From Succinivibrionaceae bacterium (GTDB taxonomy: Bacteria > Pseudomonadota > Gammaproteobacteria > Enterobacterales > Succinivibrionaceae): a stretch of 64,000 bases of DNA. The notes beneath the pieces are model-generated. The model worked only from the letters and a program-made list of their open reading frames with translations, did no database searches and was not told where the DNA came from. This document shows positions 51,646-63,055 of this stretch, in pieces; within the stretch, counting starts at the first letter, position 1, and each line of letters opens with the position of its first letter. The stretch lies in NCBI GenBank assembly GCA_016284235.1, contig JAEEOK010000117.1, forward strand, positions 1-64,000, given 5' to 3'. The position numbers and the translations under genes are program-made.

Positions 51646-51769
51646 GATTTTCTGTTAATTTAACTTTTGGAACTTATCTAAATCTGTCACATTCCAGGTA
51701 AAGACCGGGGATATGCAACCTGCCGCTAATCTGATCATTTCTGTTAGGTCGTACTGCAGGGCTAAGCAG

Positions 51770-52159
51770 TCACCCGTCTCTGATTTTGAAGCTATGGCTG
51801 CTGATACAGCGGCATGAACTCTTAATCACAGGAACTCTTGACTCATCTATCGTGACAGCGGATTTGAACTTTGCCGGTTTTTCATTCCTGCCTGAGACAC
51901 TGTCCTGACGTACGTTTTTACTGCTTATGCTGATGATGCTTTCTGCTCCACGAATACTCTGTATTGTCAGAGCTGACGGCAGATTATTCTTTGCATCGGT
52001 CGATGTGTGCTTACTGCCGGATGAACCCTTTACGGCATTAGAAACCATGCTGTTTACAGTATTGATATACTTGTTCACAGCATCGACAGTAGGATTTTTA
52101 TGATCACCTGTCATATGAATTTTTATTGTTTCCGATAGCCGCATAATTGATGCCTGCAC
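51770..52159 (-). CDS. Hypothetical protein
   Basis: 129-aa ORF without recognised motif in an otherwise sparse 1.1-kb gap. Confidence 0.3.
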   Translation of the reverse strand: MQASIMRLSETIKIHMTGDHKNPTVDAVNKYINTVNSMVSNAVKGSSGSKHTSTDAKNNLPSALTIQSIRGAESIISISSKNVRQDSVSGRNEKPAKFKSAVTIDESRVPVIKSSCRCISSHSFKIRDG

Positions 52160-52750
52160 GCTTTCTGATTTTCTGTTTATTGTTTATTTGTCAGCCGGTG
52201 TGTGCCGCTTTCTGTACTGACAAAAAAACTGTTTGTCCAAAGAATCGGCAGCGTTGTTTAAACCGGGAAAATTATGTCTCGGATTTTTGAAAACAAATCT
52301 TACATGCTCAACTGTTCTTTGTGTTCTGAGCTGTGGTCTGCATGCACATATTCAGGCATGATTATCTTTTCGCAAAATATTTGCCTTATAGCCTCACTGT
52401 TTTAGGCGGTATCCGGTATTTATTTTGCGGAATTGAAATTCAGCGGCTGAACCGCTGTTTAATCCGAGCTGTCAGTTCAGACACGTAGCATAGTTTCATC
52501 AGCACCCAGAAGTATGAAAGCTTCGCCAATGCCAGACAGTATAATACCACACACTAGAATATCTGAAAAATACAGCAGGTACGGGAGACTGCAATTCTGC
52601 CGTACTGCCGGGGCAGGATGAATCTGGATTATACAAAAGGTAGGTAGAAACGACACCCGCATCAGCCGACTTCTGCGTTTTTATTCGCGTCAAAGCATAA
52701 ATCTATTCTGATGCGGTATTTTTGACTGATTCTAACAGTATGGTTCAAAA

Positions 52751-55306
52751 TCAGAATTTGAACTTTTCAACCATTTTCTTCTGCTCGGTTGCAAGATTGT
52801 CAAGAACAAGGCATGAGTTCTTTGCTTTTTCTATTTCTCCTGCATTTATATCCGAGAGTTCTGAAATGCGGTTGACGTTATTGGCAACCTCATTAGACGT
52901 GCAGCGCTGCTCTTCAGCTGCACTGGCTATCTGGTGTGCCATGTCGTTAATTGTTGTTAAAATCGCTTTTATCTCTTCTATGGACGAATTTGCAGCCGAT
53001 GTCTGCATGACTGAGTGCTCCATTTCTGTTTCGCAGTCGTGAATGGTTGATACGCAGCGGGAAACGGTCGTCTGCAGTGTTTCGATAAGTTTTTGCACCT
53101 CGTCCGTGGAAACAGCTGTTTTCTGAGCAAGATTCCTAACCTCGTCTGCCACAACGGCAAAACCGCGCCCGTGTTCACCGGCACGTGCAGATTCTATGGC
53201 CGCGTTAAGAGCCAGAAGGTTCGTCTGTTCCGCAATATCCTTGATTACTCCTACTATGGATCCGATGTCATCACTCATATCGCTTACCTGCTTGACGGCA
53301 TCAGACGTTCTCTTGAGTTTATCCGAGAGATTGTGATTTGTTGTTATATTTTCACTCATGGTCCTGCGACCTGATTCAGCTGCATCATTTACCTCGATTA
53401 TTCGATGCAGGGAGTTTTCTGCAGATTCAGCAACATTGTCAGCAGAAGCTCTCATCATATTGATGGAATTTACGATTTGAGTTGTTTCATTCTTCTGTAT
53501 CTGAATTTTTTCCGCAGTACTGCTCATGGATTCGCTGTTTGAATGTGCGTTCTCCTGAAGGGTAATGGCTGATTTACTGATATTGCTTACTGTATTTCCA
53601 AAATTTTCTATCAGAGTGTTCATTTTTTGTGCGAGATAGCCGAATTCGCTTTTTGAACGGAATTTGACCGGCACAGTCATATCACCCTCGGCAAGTGCGT
53701 TGATGGAGGTTACAATGCGTGTAAGCGGAATATTGATTACTCGGCCGACTACATAAGCAACCATTACGGCAACGAGAACACCGAAAACAATTACAACTAT
53801 CAGTTTTATATAACTTGCCGTTATTATCTTATACGCACCGTTTACAGCAGCATTCATCTGCATGTTACTTTTCGATGACAGGGCGGCAATTGTTTCACTC
53901 AGAGCCATCAGCTCCTCATTTGCTTTCAGAGTCTTGTTCTTTAACGCTGTCTTCTGCCGGACAAGTTTCAGATGTTCCACCAGAACGCCTGAATCATCGG
54001 CCACGCTTACGGCGAAGTTTTTGTAGTATCTGCCGAGATCGTTTTCAAATGTGGAAAGATTTCTCTTTATTTCATCGATTTTATCCATGTATATTTTTAC
54101 GGTATTTTTGTTTTTCTTTACCGTTTCTTCTATCTGAGCAAGATTTTCACTGCTCAGAGCTGAATCAGTGCTTGTTACCAGCATTCCTTTGAACGGCTCC
54201 GGAGCAAGCATCAGCTGATGCACATAGTCATCCTCTTCCTTCATTATTGCCTTAACGTTGTTGTATTCTTCCGAATACAGCGTAACAAGAGCTCTGAAAG
54301 AACTTATCTCCTTGTTCAGTTTTTTCTGCTGTTGAACCTGATCCAGGTAGTCCCTGGCAATCGTGCCTGTATATGATTCGTATTTTGCAAGATGCTCCTT
54401 GAGTGATGCCAGAAGTTCTGTGAATTTCTCTTCGTTCTCAATCAGAGGAATGAATTCATCAACTGACTGCTTGAACAGGGAGTTTTGCATCTTGTATATA
54501 TCTGTAAGTTTTTCTATTTCTTCTGGATTTTTGGATGTCAGAATCTCAACAAGCGCTTTGTGAGATACGTTGATGTCCTTTTCAAGCTTTCCTGCTTTGA
54601 TTACAAGAGGTGTGGTTGTTTGCGTCACCTCATTAAATGCTTCATTCAGATTGCTGAAGGCGTTGAAGCTTGAAATACCGGATATGAGCAGCATGACCAT
54701 AAGAATGCCGAATCCGTAGTAGACAAGCTTTACTACAGGAATGTTTTTGAAGATTGTTGTTATTCTGAGCCGGGATTTCTTTTTGACCGGGGCTTCTTCC
54801 TTCTTTTCAGCAGCATCTTTTTTATTAGACTGAGCTTCTTTTTTGCGGTTATCTTTTACGTTATTCGTGACAGCTTCGTGTTTGGATGTTTTTTCTGCGG
54901 TGTCTTTATTCCTTTCTGTCCTGTTCAGAATTCCTCGGACAGACTGATCCTTCTTTAAGCTGCTGTCGAGACTAGGTTCCTTAGATGACTTCTCACCTGA
55001 CGCTGTGCTTTCAACTTTTTTGTCAGACGGCATGGAATCATTCTGGTTTTCGTTTTTTTTATCTGATTCCTTGTTTGTGTTGTGCTTTTGTAATTCGCTA
55101 ATACCGGTAATGATGCCGGTTCCTCCTGTTTTGGAATCAGCGGAGTCTGCCCTGGTGATTTTGGCATCGTTCTTCCTGCCCTTTTCAGCATCGGTATTCT
55201 GCTTTGCCTTGTTTTTCAGTCCAAGTCTTTGGGCTATTTGGACACCGTTCTTTCGGAATCCAAAGCTCATTGCTGATTTGTGCTGGCTTTTGAATCTGTT
55301 TTCCAT
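52751..55306 (-). CDS. Methyl-accepting chemotaxis protein with long N-terminal cytoplasmic extension
   Basis: TM, HAMP, and hairpin signature [40 protein letters not shown]. Confidence 0.93.
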   Translation of the reverse strand: MENRFKSQHKSAMSFGFRKNGVQIAQRLGLKNKAKQNTDAEKGRKNDAKITRADSADSKTGGTGIITGISELQKHNTNKESDKKNENQNDSMPSDKKVESTASGEKSSKEPSLDSSLKKDQSVRGILNRTERNKDTAEKTSKHEAVTNNVKDNRKKEAQSNKKDAAEKKEEAPVKKKSRLRITTIFKNIPVVKLVYYGFGILMVMLLISGISSFNAFSNLNEAFNEVTQTTTPLVIKAGKLEKDINVSHKALVEILTSKNPEEIEKLTDIYKMQNSLFKQSVDEFIPLIENEEKFTELLASLKEHLAKYESYTGTIARDYLDQVQQQKKLNKEISSFRALVTLYSEEYNNVKAIMKEEDDYVHQLMLAPEPFKGMLVTSTDSALSSENLAQIEETVKKNKNTVKIYMDKIDEIKRNLSTFENDLGRYYKNFAVSVADDSGVLVEHLKLVRQKTALKNKTLKANEELMALSETIAALSSKSNMQMNAAVNGAYKIITASYIKLIVVIVFGVLVAVMVAYVVGRVINIPLTRIVTSINALAEGDMTVPVKFRSKSEFGYLAQKMNTLIENFGNTVSNISKSAITLQENAHSNSESMSSTAEKIQIQKNETTQIVNSINMMRASADNVAESAENSLHRIIEVNDAAESGRRTMSENITTNHNLSDKLKRTSDAVKQVSDMSDDIGSIVGVIKDIAEQTNLLALNAAIESARAGEHGRGFAVVADEVRNLAQKTAVSTDEVQKLIETLQTTVSRCVSTIHDCETEMEHSVMQTSAANSSIEEIKAILTTINDMAHQIASAAEEQRCTSNEVANNVNRISELSDINAGEIEKAKNSCLVLDNLATEQKKMVEKFKF

Positions 55307-55559
55307 AGTTCGACTCTTATAACATGAGTTCCTTACATTTTAATTGTTTTTTGCAGACAAATAATTGATCACTGTTTGATATTTATGCCGGCAGTGTTCT
55401 TTGATGCAAATTTAATGCATTTATCTCAAAGTAAGTCTTTTGTGACGAATTTCTCAGTTTGATTCTTTTGCTGTATAATTGACAGCGTTTAAGTCGTCCT
55501 GAAGTTTTGATAAACTTTCGTTGCCGGCAGGTGCTTGTTAAATTCCCGTGGAGATCAAG

Positions 55560-55907
55560 ATGGCTGAAGAAACCATTTTTAGCAAAATTATTCGTCATGA
55601 AATACCGTCTGATATTGTATATCAGGATGATATGGTAACCGCATTCAGAGATATAAGTCCTAAAGCCAAGGTTCATATTCTCATCATTCCCAACAAGGTT
55701 ATCCCGTCAGTTAATGAAATCGAAGAAGAAGACGAGAAGGTTATCGGGCATCTTTTTACGGTAGCCCGCAAGGTGGCTCAGATGGAGGGGATAGCACAGG
55801 ATGGTTATCGTCTGATATTCAACTGCGGAAAAAACGGCGGTCAGGAGGTTCCTCATCTGCATATGCATCTTTTAGGCGGTGAGCAGCTCAGAGGTTTTGG
55901 ATTCTGA
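55560..55907 (+). CDS. hinT: HIT-family purine nucleoside phosphoramidase
   Basis: [24 protein letters not shown]...[13 protein letters not shown] (HxHxH). Confidence 0.95.
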   Translation: MAEETIFSKIIRHEIPSDIVYQDDMVTAFRDISPKAKVHILIIPNKVIPSVNEIEEEDEKVIGHLFTVARKVAQMEGIAQDGYRLIFNCGKNGGQEVPHLHMHLLGGEQLRGFGF

Positions 55908-55929
55908 GAGCTTGTGTGGTAGTTGTTGT

Positions 55930-56685
55930 ATGAGAAGTTTATTTTGTCTATTGTTGGTTGCAGCGGTATCATTGTCAGGGTGTTCAATGCTCAGATATCA
56001 GTACAGTGATCGCGGTCGTATAGAAGCTGACAGAGCCTCATCTTCGTCTGTTGAAACGGCATCGGGAGCCAGGGTGGAGATTGTTGATTCCAGCACGGTA
56101 ATGACTATTGACGGATCCGATGACAGCAAGCCTCTGATTACCGAGGACAGTCAGTTGGTTGCCGCTGCGGACTTACCTTCACAGGATTCATCTTCGGTTC
56201 AGGGCAGTGTGCCTTTGAAGTCAGATAGACAGGAAGAAGTAGCTGCTCCGGTTTCTGTTTCATCGTCAGCGGCATCATCAGTTGATCGCAATGTGATTGC
56301 TACATCCAATTCTATGATAGCCAAGTCCTACGGATCCATTCCTAACGGTTCTTTGATATATGTTGAAAAGGTTGTGTGCGATCCTCCTCTGGTGTACAAG
56401 ACTGATGCTTTGACTACATCCGTGGAGAACAGTTATGCCGGATCCGGCAAATTCAAGTTGGCTTCAGCTGAAAGTGTTAAACGCCTTCGCTCCAATTTTG
56501 AATACCAAAGTGTTGCCAATAACGGCGATTGGGGAAATCTGGCAAATCTGGCGCGAAGTGAAAAATATGATTACGTATTTTACGGTGCCATAGGTGAACA
56601 GAGCGGGAAGAAGCTTTTAACATACTATCTTATCAAAGTTTCTACCGGTGAAATTGTCTGGGAGAATACCAGTAGCGTAAGTTAA
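55930..56685 (+). CDS. LpoB-like lipoprotein (putative penicillin-binding protein activator)
   Basis: MRSLFCLLLVAAVSLSGCSM lipobox; C-terminal YDYVFYGAIGEQSGKKLLTYYLIKVSTGEIVWENTS resembles LpoB; downstream of hinT as in E. coli. Confidence 0.65.
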   Translation: MRSLFCLLLVAAVSLSGCSMLRYQYSDRGRIEADRASSSSVETASGARVEIVDSSTVMTIDGSDDSKPLITEDSQLVAAADLPSQDSSSVQGSVPLKSDRQEEVAAPVSVSSSAASSVDRNVIATSNSMIAKSYGSIPNGSLIYVEKVVCDPPLVYKTDALTTSVENSYAGSGKFKLASAESVKRLRSNFEYQSVANNGDWGNLANLARSEKYDYVFYGAIGEQSGKKLLTYYLIKVSTGEIVWENTSSVS

Positions 56686-57007
56686 TGCTTCTGCATGGAA
56701 AAAAAAACAGTATATCAGGACTCGTTGTTGAAGATTTGCAGCCGGGTTCTGATTTTTTTTGCTCTCTGCAAATTCGAGTTGTAAATATCTGATTCGATAG
56801 TCAACCTAATATGCACCCGTATGCATACTAATTTTCTAATTTAAAAAAAGATAGAAACCTTTGCTGCATAAGGGTTCCCGCCTTAAATTTTTTCAATTTG
56901 CAGCGGAACACAGGCCATGTATTCGAAAAAATGCTCTGATGATTTGATTATCCCAGGGAGTGTGAGTAATCCATGATGTCCTTACCGTTGTTAACCATCT
57001 GTTTCCT

Positions 57008-57913
57008 TCAGATCACGGGAGGCTTGCTCACAGCATACATTTCTTTTATGTGCGTGATAAACTTTGTTGCCAATGCGTTTGGATGTCTATCATTATCCCA
57101 GGAGAGTAGATATTCTACATTTATTGCAGGAACTATTTTTTTTATTGTAACATTTGTGCTCGACGAGATATTCTTAGCTACGGATGCTGGGAAAATGGCA
57201 ATTCCAAGATCTCTGTTTACAAGTTTGGCGGCATTGGAGGAGTGAGCTGTTTTAACTATAAAATGAGGTTCCTTTTTAAAATTTTTAAACCAGCTTCTTA
57301 TTTCATCTTCACGCGATCGTCTTGAAGAAATTATCAGATCATTATCTATAAGTTCCTCCAGCGTAATGTATTGTTTTTTTGATTTGCCAAGGGGATTGTT
57401 TGCAGGAATAATTGCTACCCAGTTTTCAGAAAATACCTTAAAGCCATCCAGCAGATCAGAGTTGGTCGGAGTCATTGTAATTGCAAGATCTATAAGACCT
57501 GATTTCAGACGATCCGTCAAATCATCAACATTTCCGCACCATAAGTTGTACGTTACATTGGGATAGAGTTTTTTAAATGATTCTATCCATTCTGCCACGA
57601 GCGTCGGACCATTGCTGTCAACATGACCGATGTAGAGCGTGCCGCTGATGCCGTTTTGCATTTCAGATATTTCTGTTTTAGTCATATCAACCAGGGTTAA
57701 GAGCTGTTCTCCTCTTCTCTTAAAGGCTAAACCTTCAGCAGTCAACGTCAGATGTCGCTTCCCTCTTATAAACAGACTGCATCCAAGTTCATCTTCAAGT
57801 TCCATAAGAGCTCTGCTCAGCGGCGGCTGTGACAAATGCAGTTTTTCCGCTGCTCTGGTGATGTTAAGTTCTTCGGCTGCAGTCATAAAATAACGAATTT
57901 GTCTTAAATCCAT
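57008..57913 (-). CDS. LysR-family transcriptional regulator
   Basis: MDLRQIRYFMTAAEELNITRAAEKLHLSQPPLSRALMELEDELGCSLF. Confidence 0.93.
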   Translation of the reverse strand: MDLRQIRYFMTAAEELNITRAAEKLHLSQPPLSRALMELEDELGCSLFIRGKRHLTLTAEGLAFKRRGEQLLTLVDMTKTEISEMQNGISGTLYIGHVDSNGPTLVAEWIESFKKLYPNVTYNLWCGNVDDLTDRLKSGLIDLAITMTPTNSDLLDGFKVFSENWVAIIPANNPLGKSKKQYITLEELIDNDLIISSRRSREDEIRSWFKNFKKEPHFIVKTAHSSNAAKLVNRDLGIAIFPASVAKNISSSTNVTIKKIVPAINVEYLLSWDNDRHPNALATKFITHIKEMYAVSKPPVI

Positions 57914-58444
57914 AAATATCTCCTCTTCGGTTTTTATTATACCTTAAAAGTATCGTTATGTTGTTGTTATAGTATTTTATTTGTTTTTAACAGAGATCTA
58001 TAATTTTTGCGAATTTTAGGAATATGAACACGGTTGTTAAAGAATATCACGAGCAGTTAATAAATATCGTGGCATTGAATATAGCGTTCAAAAAAAGATG
58101 AACATAAATTAAGTTTTACGATATTTATTTGCTTCTTTGTTCATATGACGGTGCGGATGGATGACAGAGTGTCTGTATAACCGAGTATTGCTCATCAATA
58201 CCGGCAAGTATGGATGAACAAAAAAACAGTGCATGAAGGACAGAGTAGTGTGAGTACAGGTTCATCATGCTTCTGATGATTTCAGCCGGGATTACTGAGC
58301 TGCCCTGACTGCCGTAACAGGGAAGAGTTTTTACGGCGAAATATGCGGATAACAATAAACTGAACCGGTCCAGGTATGCATATAAGTCCGGGAAATACAT
58401 ACTTTATCGAATGATTTAATTTTAAGTTTGCTCTTACATGTGCA

Positions 58445-61400
58445 ATGGAGTTTTACAACATGTCTGTATACGAACAAGATTATTACGAAGCCAAGCATGA
58501 AGCATTAGCAACTGAGCACGATGCATGTGGTATTGGAATGGTTGTCAACATGGATGGCAGGAGAGAGTACCGAACTCTTGATGATGCGCTGTCTATTGTG
58601 GAAAAGCTTGAGCATAGAGCCGGTAAGGATGCTGCCGGAGAGGTTGGTGACGGAGTTGGTATTTTATTGCAGGTGTCCCACGGTTTCTTCAAAAAAGCCG
58701 CCGCCGATTCTGGAATCAGTTTAGGAGATGCCGGAGATTACGGCGTAGGAATGTTTTTCCTTCCCCAGGATTTGAGAAAAAGGACATTCGCAAAGAGACT
58801 TTTTCAGGTAAATTGTGAAAAAAACGGACTGAAAATTCTGGGCTGGAGAGATGTGCCGACAAATCCGGCAATTCTTGGTAAAAAGGCTCTGGACTGCATG
58901 CCGTATATTGCACAGTGTTTCATTGAAAGACCTGCGGATTGTTCAAAAGGCATTGATTTTGATCGTAAGCTTTACGTATGCAGACGTGAATTTGAACAAA
59001 GTGCAGATGACACATACATCAATTCACTGTCCTCCAGAACAATAGTCTACAAGGGCATGTTTTTGGTAGGTCAGCTGCGCCGTTTCTATACTGATTTGCA
59101 AAGCAGAGATTATGAAACGTCCATTGCCATGGTGCATTCCCGCTTTTCTACCAATACAACTCCATCATGGGAAAGAGCTCATCCGTACCGTCTTATAGCT
59201 CATAACGGAGAGATAAATACGATACGCGGAAATCATGATCGCATGCTTGCGCGTGAGGAAACTCTTCACACTCCATGGCTGGATGAATATGCTGACAAGA
59301 CATTTCCTGTAATCCACGCTTCTGGTTCAGATTCAGCCATGCTGGATAATACACTTGAATTTTTTATGATGAACGGTGTACCTCTCCCTTTGGCGGTTAT
59401 GATGATGATCCCCGAGCCATGGAAGAATGATACCTACATGGAGCAGGAGAAAAAGGATTTTTATCACTACTATGCAACCATGATGGAACCTTGGGACGGA
59501 CCTGCGGCTATTTTATTTACCGACGGTGAAATTGCAGGTGCCACACTGGATCGCAACGGCCTGCGCCCTTCAAGATATTACATTACTGACGATAACCGCC
59601 TGATTTTATCCTCTGAGGTCGGTGTGCTTGATATAGATCCATCGCATATTGTCAAGAAATCACGTTTGCAGCCGGGTAAAATTCTGCTGATTGATACCAG
59701 CAAAGGCCGTCTGATTTTAGACGAAGAATGTAAAGAGTTATATTCTAAAAAATATCCGTACGGTGAATGGCTTTCTTTAAATCTGCTTCAATTATCTGAA
59801 CTTAAAATCCCGAATAAAAAGATTCCGACCCACAGTCAGGAAATGAGGGATCGTTTATACAGAGTATTCGGTTATACGTATGAAGATGTAAAAGAACAGA
59901 TCCTGCCGATGGCCTCTAATGCGACTGAAGCTACAGCTTCTATGGGACATGATATTCCTTTGGCGGTATTATCTGAAAAACATCAGCTGCTGTTTTCATA
60001 CTTCAAGCAGCTGTTTGCCCAGGTTACCAATCCGCCGATTGATTCAATCCGTGAAGAATTGGTCACCGACACATCAGTTTATGTTGGTTCGGACGGAAAT
60101 CTTCTGGAACCGTGCGGTGAAAATTGCAGGGTTCTGCAAATCAACAATCCTATTCTGACAGGCGTTGATTTACTTAAAATCAAATCTCTGGATCAGGAAG
60201 GCTTTAAGAGCGGCGTCGTATCCATTCTCTACTATAAGAACACTTCTTTGGAAAAGGCTATTTCTCAGCTTATTGTTAATGTTGATCGTCTGTGCAGCAA
60301 GGGCGTTAATATCGTGATCCTTTCTGACAGAGGAGTTGATGAAAACCATGTTCCTATTCCGTCGCTGCTTGCCGTTTCCGCTACAGAGCAGCATCTGGTA
60401 GAAACCAAGAAGCGGACAGCAGTCTCTATAGTTTTAGAAAGCGGTGAACCTAGAGATGTTCATCAGATGGCAACTCTGCTTGGTTTTGGCGCAAGAGCCA
60501 TAAATCCTTATCTTGCCCATGAATGCATAGCAGAACTTATAGACAAGGCAATTTTAGACAAGGATTATCACACCGCTATTGCGGATTACAACTCCGCGGT
60601 GCTGCACGGCATTGTCAAGACCGCCGCCAAGATGGGTATTTCAACATTACAGTCATACCAGTCAGCCAAGATTTTTGAGGCAGTGGGAATTTCAAAGAAC
60701 GTTATTGACAAATACTTTACGGGCATAACAAGCAGAGTGGGCGGAATAGATCTGGATGAAATTTCCGAGGGCATTCTTTTCCGTCATGATCGTGCTTTTG
60801 ATCCTATGGGTCTTGCAGTCGACACCAGTCTTGACAGTACTGGATTCCATGGTCTCAGAAGCGGAGTTGATAAGGAGGATCATCTCTATAACCCTCAAAC
60901 AATTATTGCGCTGCAGAGTGCAGTCAGGGCTGGAAGCTATGAGATGTTCAAAAATTATTCAGCCATTGTGGACAATGAAAAGCCTCATACCCTGAGAGGA
61001 TTAATAGATTTTGTCAAGGTTGATAATCCTATCCCTCTCGAAGAGGTTGAACCGGTTTCCGAGATTGTCAAACGCTTTAAGACGGGTGCCATGTCGTATG
61101 GTTCAATCTCCAAGGAGGCTCATGAAACTCTGGCTGTTGCCATGAACCGTCTGGGCGGTAAATCAAATACTGGTGAAGGCGGTGAGGATCCTGCCCGTTT
61201 CGGAACCGAAAAGAACAGCAAGATTAAGCAGGTGGCATCCGGCAGATTCGGAGTAACAAGCGAATACTTAAATAATGCTGAAGAAATCCAGATCAAAATG
61301 GCTCAGGGAGCAAAACCAGGAGAGGGCGGTCATCTTCCAGGAAAGAAAGTCTATCCGTGGATTGCTGAAAGACGATATTCAACTCCAGGTGTTTCATTGA

Positions 61401-63028
61401 TATCTCCTCCTCCTCATCATGACATTTATTCAATTGAGGATTTGGCTCAGTTGATTTATGACCTGAAGAATGCCAATAGAAAAGCAAGAATTTCGGTCAA
61501 GCTGGTATCGGAATCCGGCGTGGGAACTATTGCCTGCGGAGTTGCAAAAGCCGGTGCACAGGTAATTTTAATATCAGGCTACGATGGAGGTACCGGTGCC
61601 GCTCCGGCAAGTTCGATTCATAATGCAGGACTGCCGTGGGAATTAGGACTGGTTGAAGCTCATCATTCTCTTATAGAAAACGGCCTCAGAGGCAGGGTTG
61701 TTATTGAGGCGGACGGCAAGCTTATGAGCGGCAGAGATGTGGCAATAGCTGCACTTTTGGGTGCTGAAGAGTTTGGATTTGCCACTGCTCCTTTAGTGTC
61801 CATGGGCTGCATGATGATGAGAGTCTGCAATAAAGACACATGTCCTGTCGGTATAGCCTGCCAGAATGAAACTCTTAGAAAGCGCTTCAGCGGCAAGCCT
61901 GAGCATGTAATGAACTTTATGCTTTTCATTGCCGAGGAGCTGCGCGAAATCATGGCTTCACTTGGAATCAGAACAGTGGAGGAAATGGTGGGAAGAAGTG
62001 ATTTGCTCAAGGTTAAAGAGAAGCAGATCACAAAGCGTGCAGAGATGGTAAATATGAATCTTATTTTAGATCAGTCCTTTGCCCATGCAGAAGAAAGCCA
62101 TTTCATAGCAGAAGAAGCCTATGATTTTAAACTTGAAAATACCATCGACGAGAGTCTCTTCCTGCCAAAATTCAATAAATGGAACGGTAAGGGCAAATTG
62201 ACTTTAGATGATGTGCAGATTTCAAGCACAAACCGAAGTGTGGGAACCATACTGGGCTCCTGCATAACTGAAAAATACGGATCGTCACTTGATGACGACA
62301 GTGTTCAAATCTCTTTAAACGGAGGCGGCGGCCAGAGCTTTGGAGCATTCATACCAAAGGGTCTTACTTTAAAACTCACCGGAGATGCAAATGACGGTTT
62401 CGGTAAGGGACTCTCGGGAGGAAAGCTGGTTGTAATTCCTTCCGGAAATGCATCATATGAAGCTTCAGAGAATGTAATTATCGGAAATGTCGCCCTGTAC
62501 GGTGCAACATCGGGATCTGCCTATATCAACGGTATTGCAGGTGAAAGGTTTATGGTAAGAAATTCAGGAGCAACGGCTGTATGCGAAGGCTGCGGAGATC
62601 ACGGACTTGAGTATATGACCGGCGGAAGAGCAGTGATCCTGGGTGAAGTCGGTAAAAATTTTGCCGCAGGCATGAGCGGAGGAATTGCCTACGTTCTGGA
62701 TCAGAATCACAGTCTCTACATGAGAACCAACAAATCTTTAATTGAGATGACAGAGCTGAAGGATCCTGACAGAAAGGAGCTCAAAGAGATTCTGACGGAT
62801 TATGAAAAGAGTACTAAGTCCAAAAGAGCGGCGGAGATTTTAAGTGATTTTGAATCCTGGGTTCCCCTGTTTAAAAAGATTATTCCTCTTGATTATAAGA
62901 ACATGCTTACTTTAATCGGCAAGTATGAAGAGCAGGGAATACGTCATGATCAGGCGGTTTATGAAGCTTTTAAGGATGTGGCATCAGGATCCTCGGACGC
63001 TGCAATTCGACAGTTAAAGAATGCATAG
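58445..63028 (+). CDS. gltB: Glutamate synthase large subunit
   Basis: EHDACGIGMVVNMDG (N-terminal amidotransferase Cys), FMN and Fe-S domain motifs (CMMMRVCNKDTCPVGIACQ). Confidence 0.97.
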   Translation: MEFYNMSVYEQDYYEAKHEALATEHDACGIGMVVNMDGRREYRTLDDALSIVEKLEHRAGKDAAGEVGDGVGILLQVSHGFFKKAAADSGISLGDAGDYGVGMFFLPQDLRKRTFAKRLFQVNCEKNGLKILGWRDVPTNPAILGKKALDCMPYIAQCFIERPADCSKGIDFDRKLYVCRREFEQSADDTYINSLSSRTIVYKGMFLVGQLRRFYTDLQSRDYETSIAMVHSRFSTNTTPSWERAHPYRLIAHNGEINTIRGNHDRMLAREETLHTPWLDEYADKTFPVIHASGSDSAMLDNTLEFFMMNGVPLPLAVMMMIPEPWKNDTYMEQEKKDFYHYYATMMEPWDGPAAILFTDGEIAGATLDRNGLRPSRYYITDDNRLILSSEVGVLDIDPSHIVKKSRLQPGKILLIDTSKGRLILDEECKELYSKKYPYGEWLSLNLLQLSELKIPNKKIPTHSQEMRDRLYRVFGYTYEDVKEQILPMASNATEATASMGHDIPLAVLSEKHQLLFSYFKQLFAQVTNPPIDSIREELVTDTSVYVGSDGNLLEPCGENCRVLQINNPILTGVDLLKIKSLDQEGFKSGVVSILYYKNTSLEKAISQLIVNVDRLCSKGVNIVILSDRGVDENHVPIPSLLAVSATEQHLVETKKRTAVSIVLESGEPRDVHQMATLLGFGARAINPYLAHECIAELIDKAILDKDYHTAIADYNSAVLHGIVKTAAKMGISTLQSYQSAKIFEAVGISKNVIDKYFTGITSRVGGIDLDEISEGILFRHDRAFDPMGLAVDTSLDSTGFHGLRSGVDKEDHLYNPQTIIALQSAVRAGSYEMFKNYSAIVDNEKPHTLRGLIDFVKVDNPIPLEEVEPVSEIVKRFKTGAMSYGSISKEAHETLAVAMNRLGGKSNTGEGGEDPARFGTEKNSKIKQVASGRFGVTSEYLNNAEEIQIKMAQGAKPGEGGHLPGKKVYPWIAERRYSTPGVSLISPPPHHDIYSIEDLAQLIYDLKNANRKARISVKLVSESGVGTIACGVAKAGAQVILISGYDGGTGAAPASSIHNAGLPWELGLVEAHHSLIENGLRGRVVIEADGKLMSGRDVAIAALLGAEEFGFATAPLVSMGCMMMRVCNKDTCPVGIACQNETLRKRFSGKPEHVMNFMLFIAEELREIMASLGIRTVEEMVGRSDLLKVKEKQITKRAEMVNMNLILDQSFAHAEESHFIAEEAYDFKLENTIDESLFLPKFNKWNGKGKLTLDDVQISSTNRSVGTILGSCITEKYGSSLDDDSVQISLNGGGGQSFGAFIPKGLTLKLTGDANDGFGKGLSGGKLVVIPSGNASYEASENVIIGNVALYGATSGSAYINGIAGERFMVRNSGATAVCEGCGDHGLEYMTGGRAVILGEVGKNFAAGMSGGIAYVLDQNHSLYMRTNKSLIEMTELKDPDRKELKEILTDYEKSTKSKRAAEILSDFESWVPLFKKIIPLDYKNMLTLIGKYEEQGIRHDQAVYEAFKDVASGSSDAAIRQLKNA

Positions 63029-63055
63029 GTAAGGAATACGGAAAGGTAAAAGTAT

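Noticed and set aside
56840-56990. Possible transposase remnant downstream of the LysR gene on the minus strand (WDNQIIRAFF / FFEYMACVPLQIEKI)
   Set aside because: Only a vague resemblance to IS256-type C-termini across several frames; too short and degenerate to support.
56973-57245. Plus-strand 90-aa ORF opposite the 3' end of the LysR gene
   Set aside because: Antisense to a well-supported regulator; hydrophobicity is explained by the complementary codons.
58125-58400. 91-aa minus-strand ORF between the LysR gene and gltB
   Set aside because: No recognisable motif or clear RBS; could be chance in a regulatory region.
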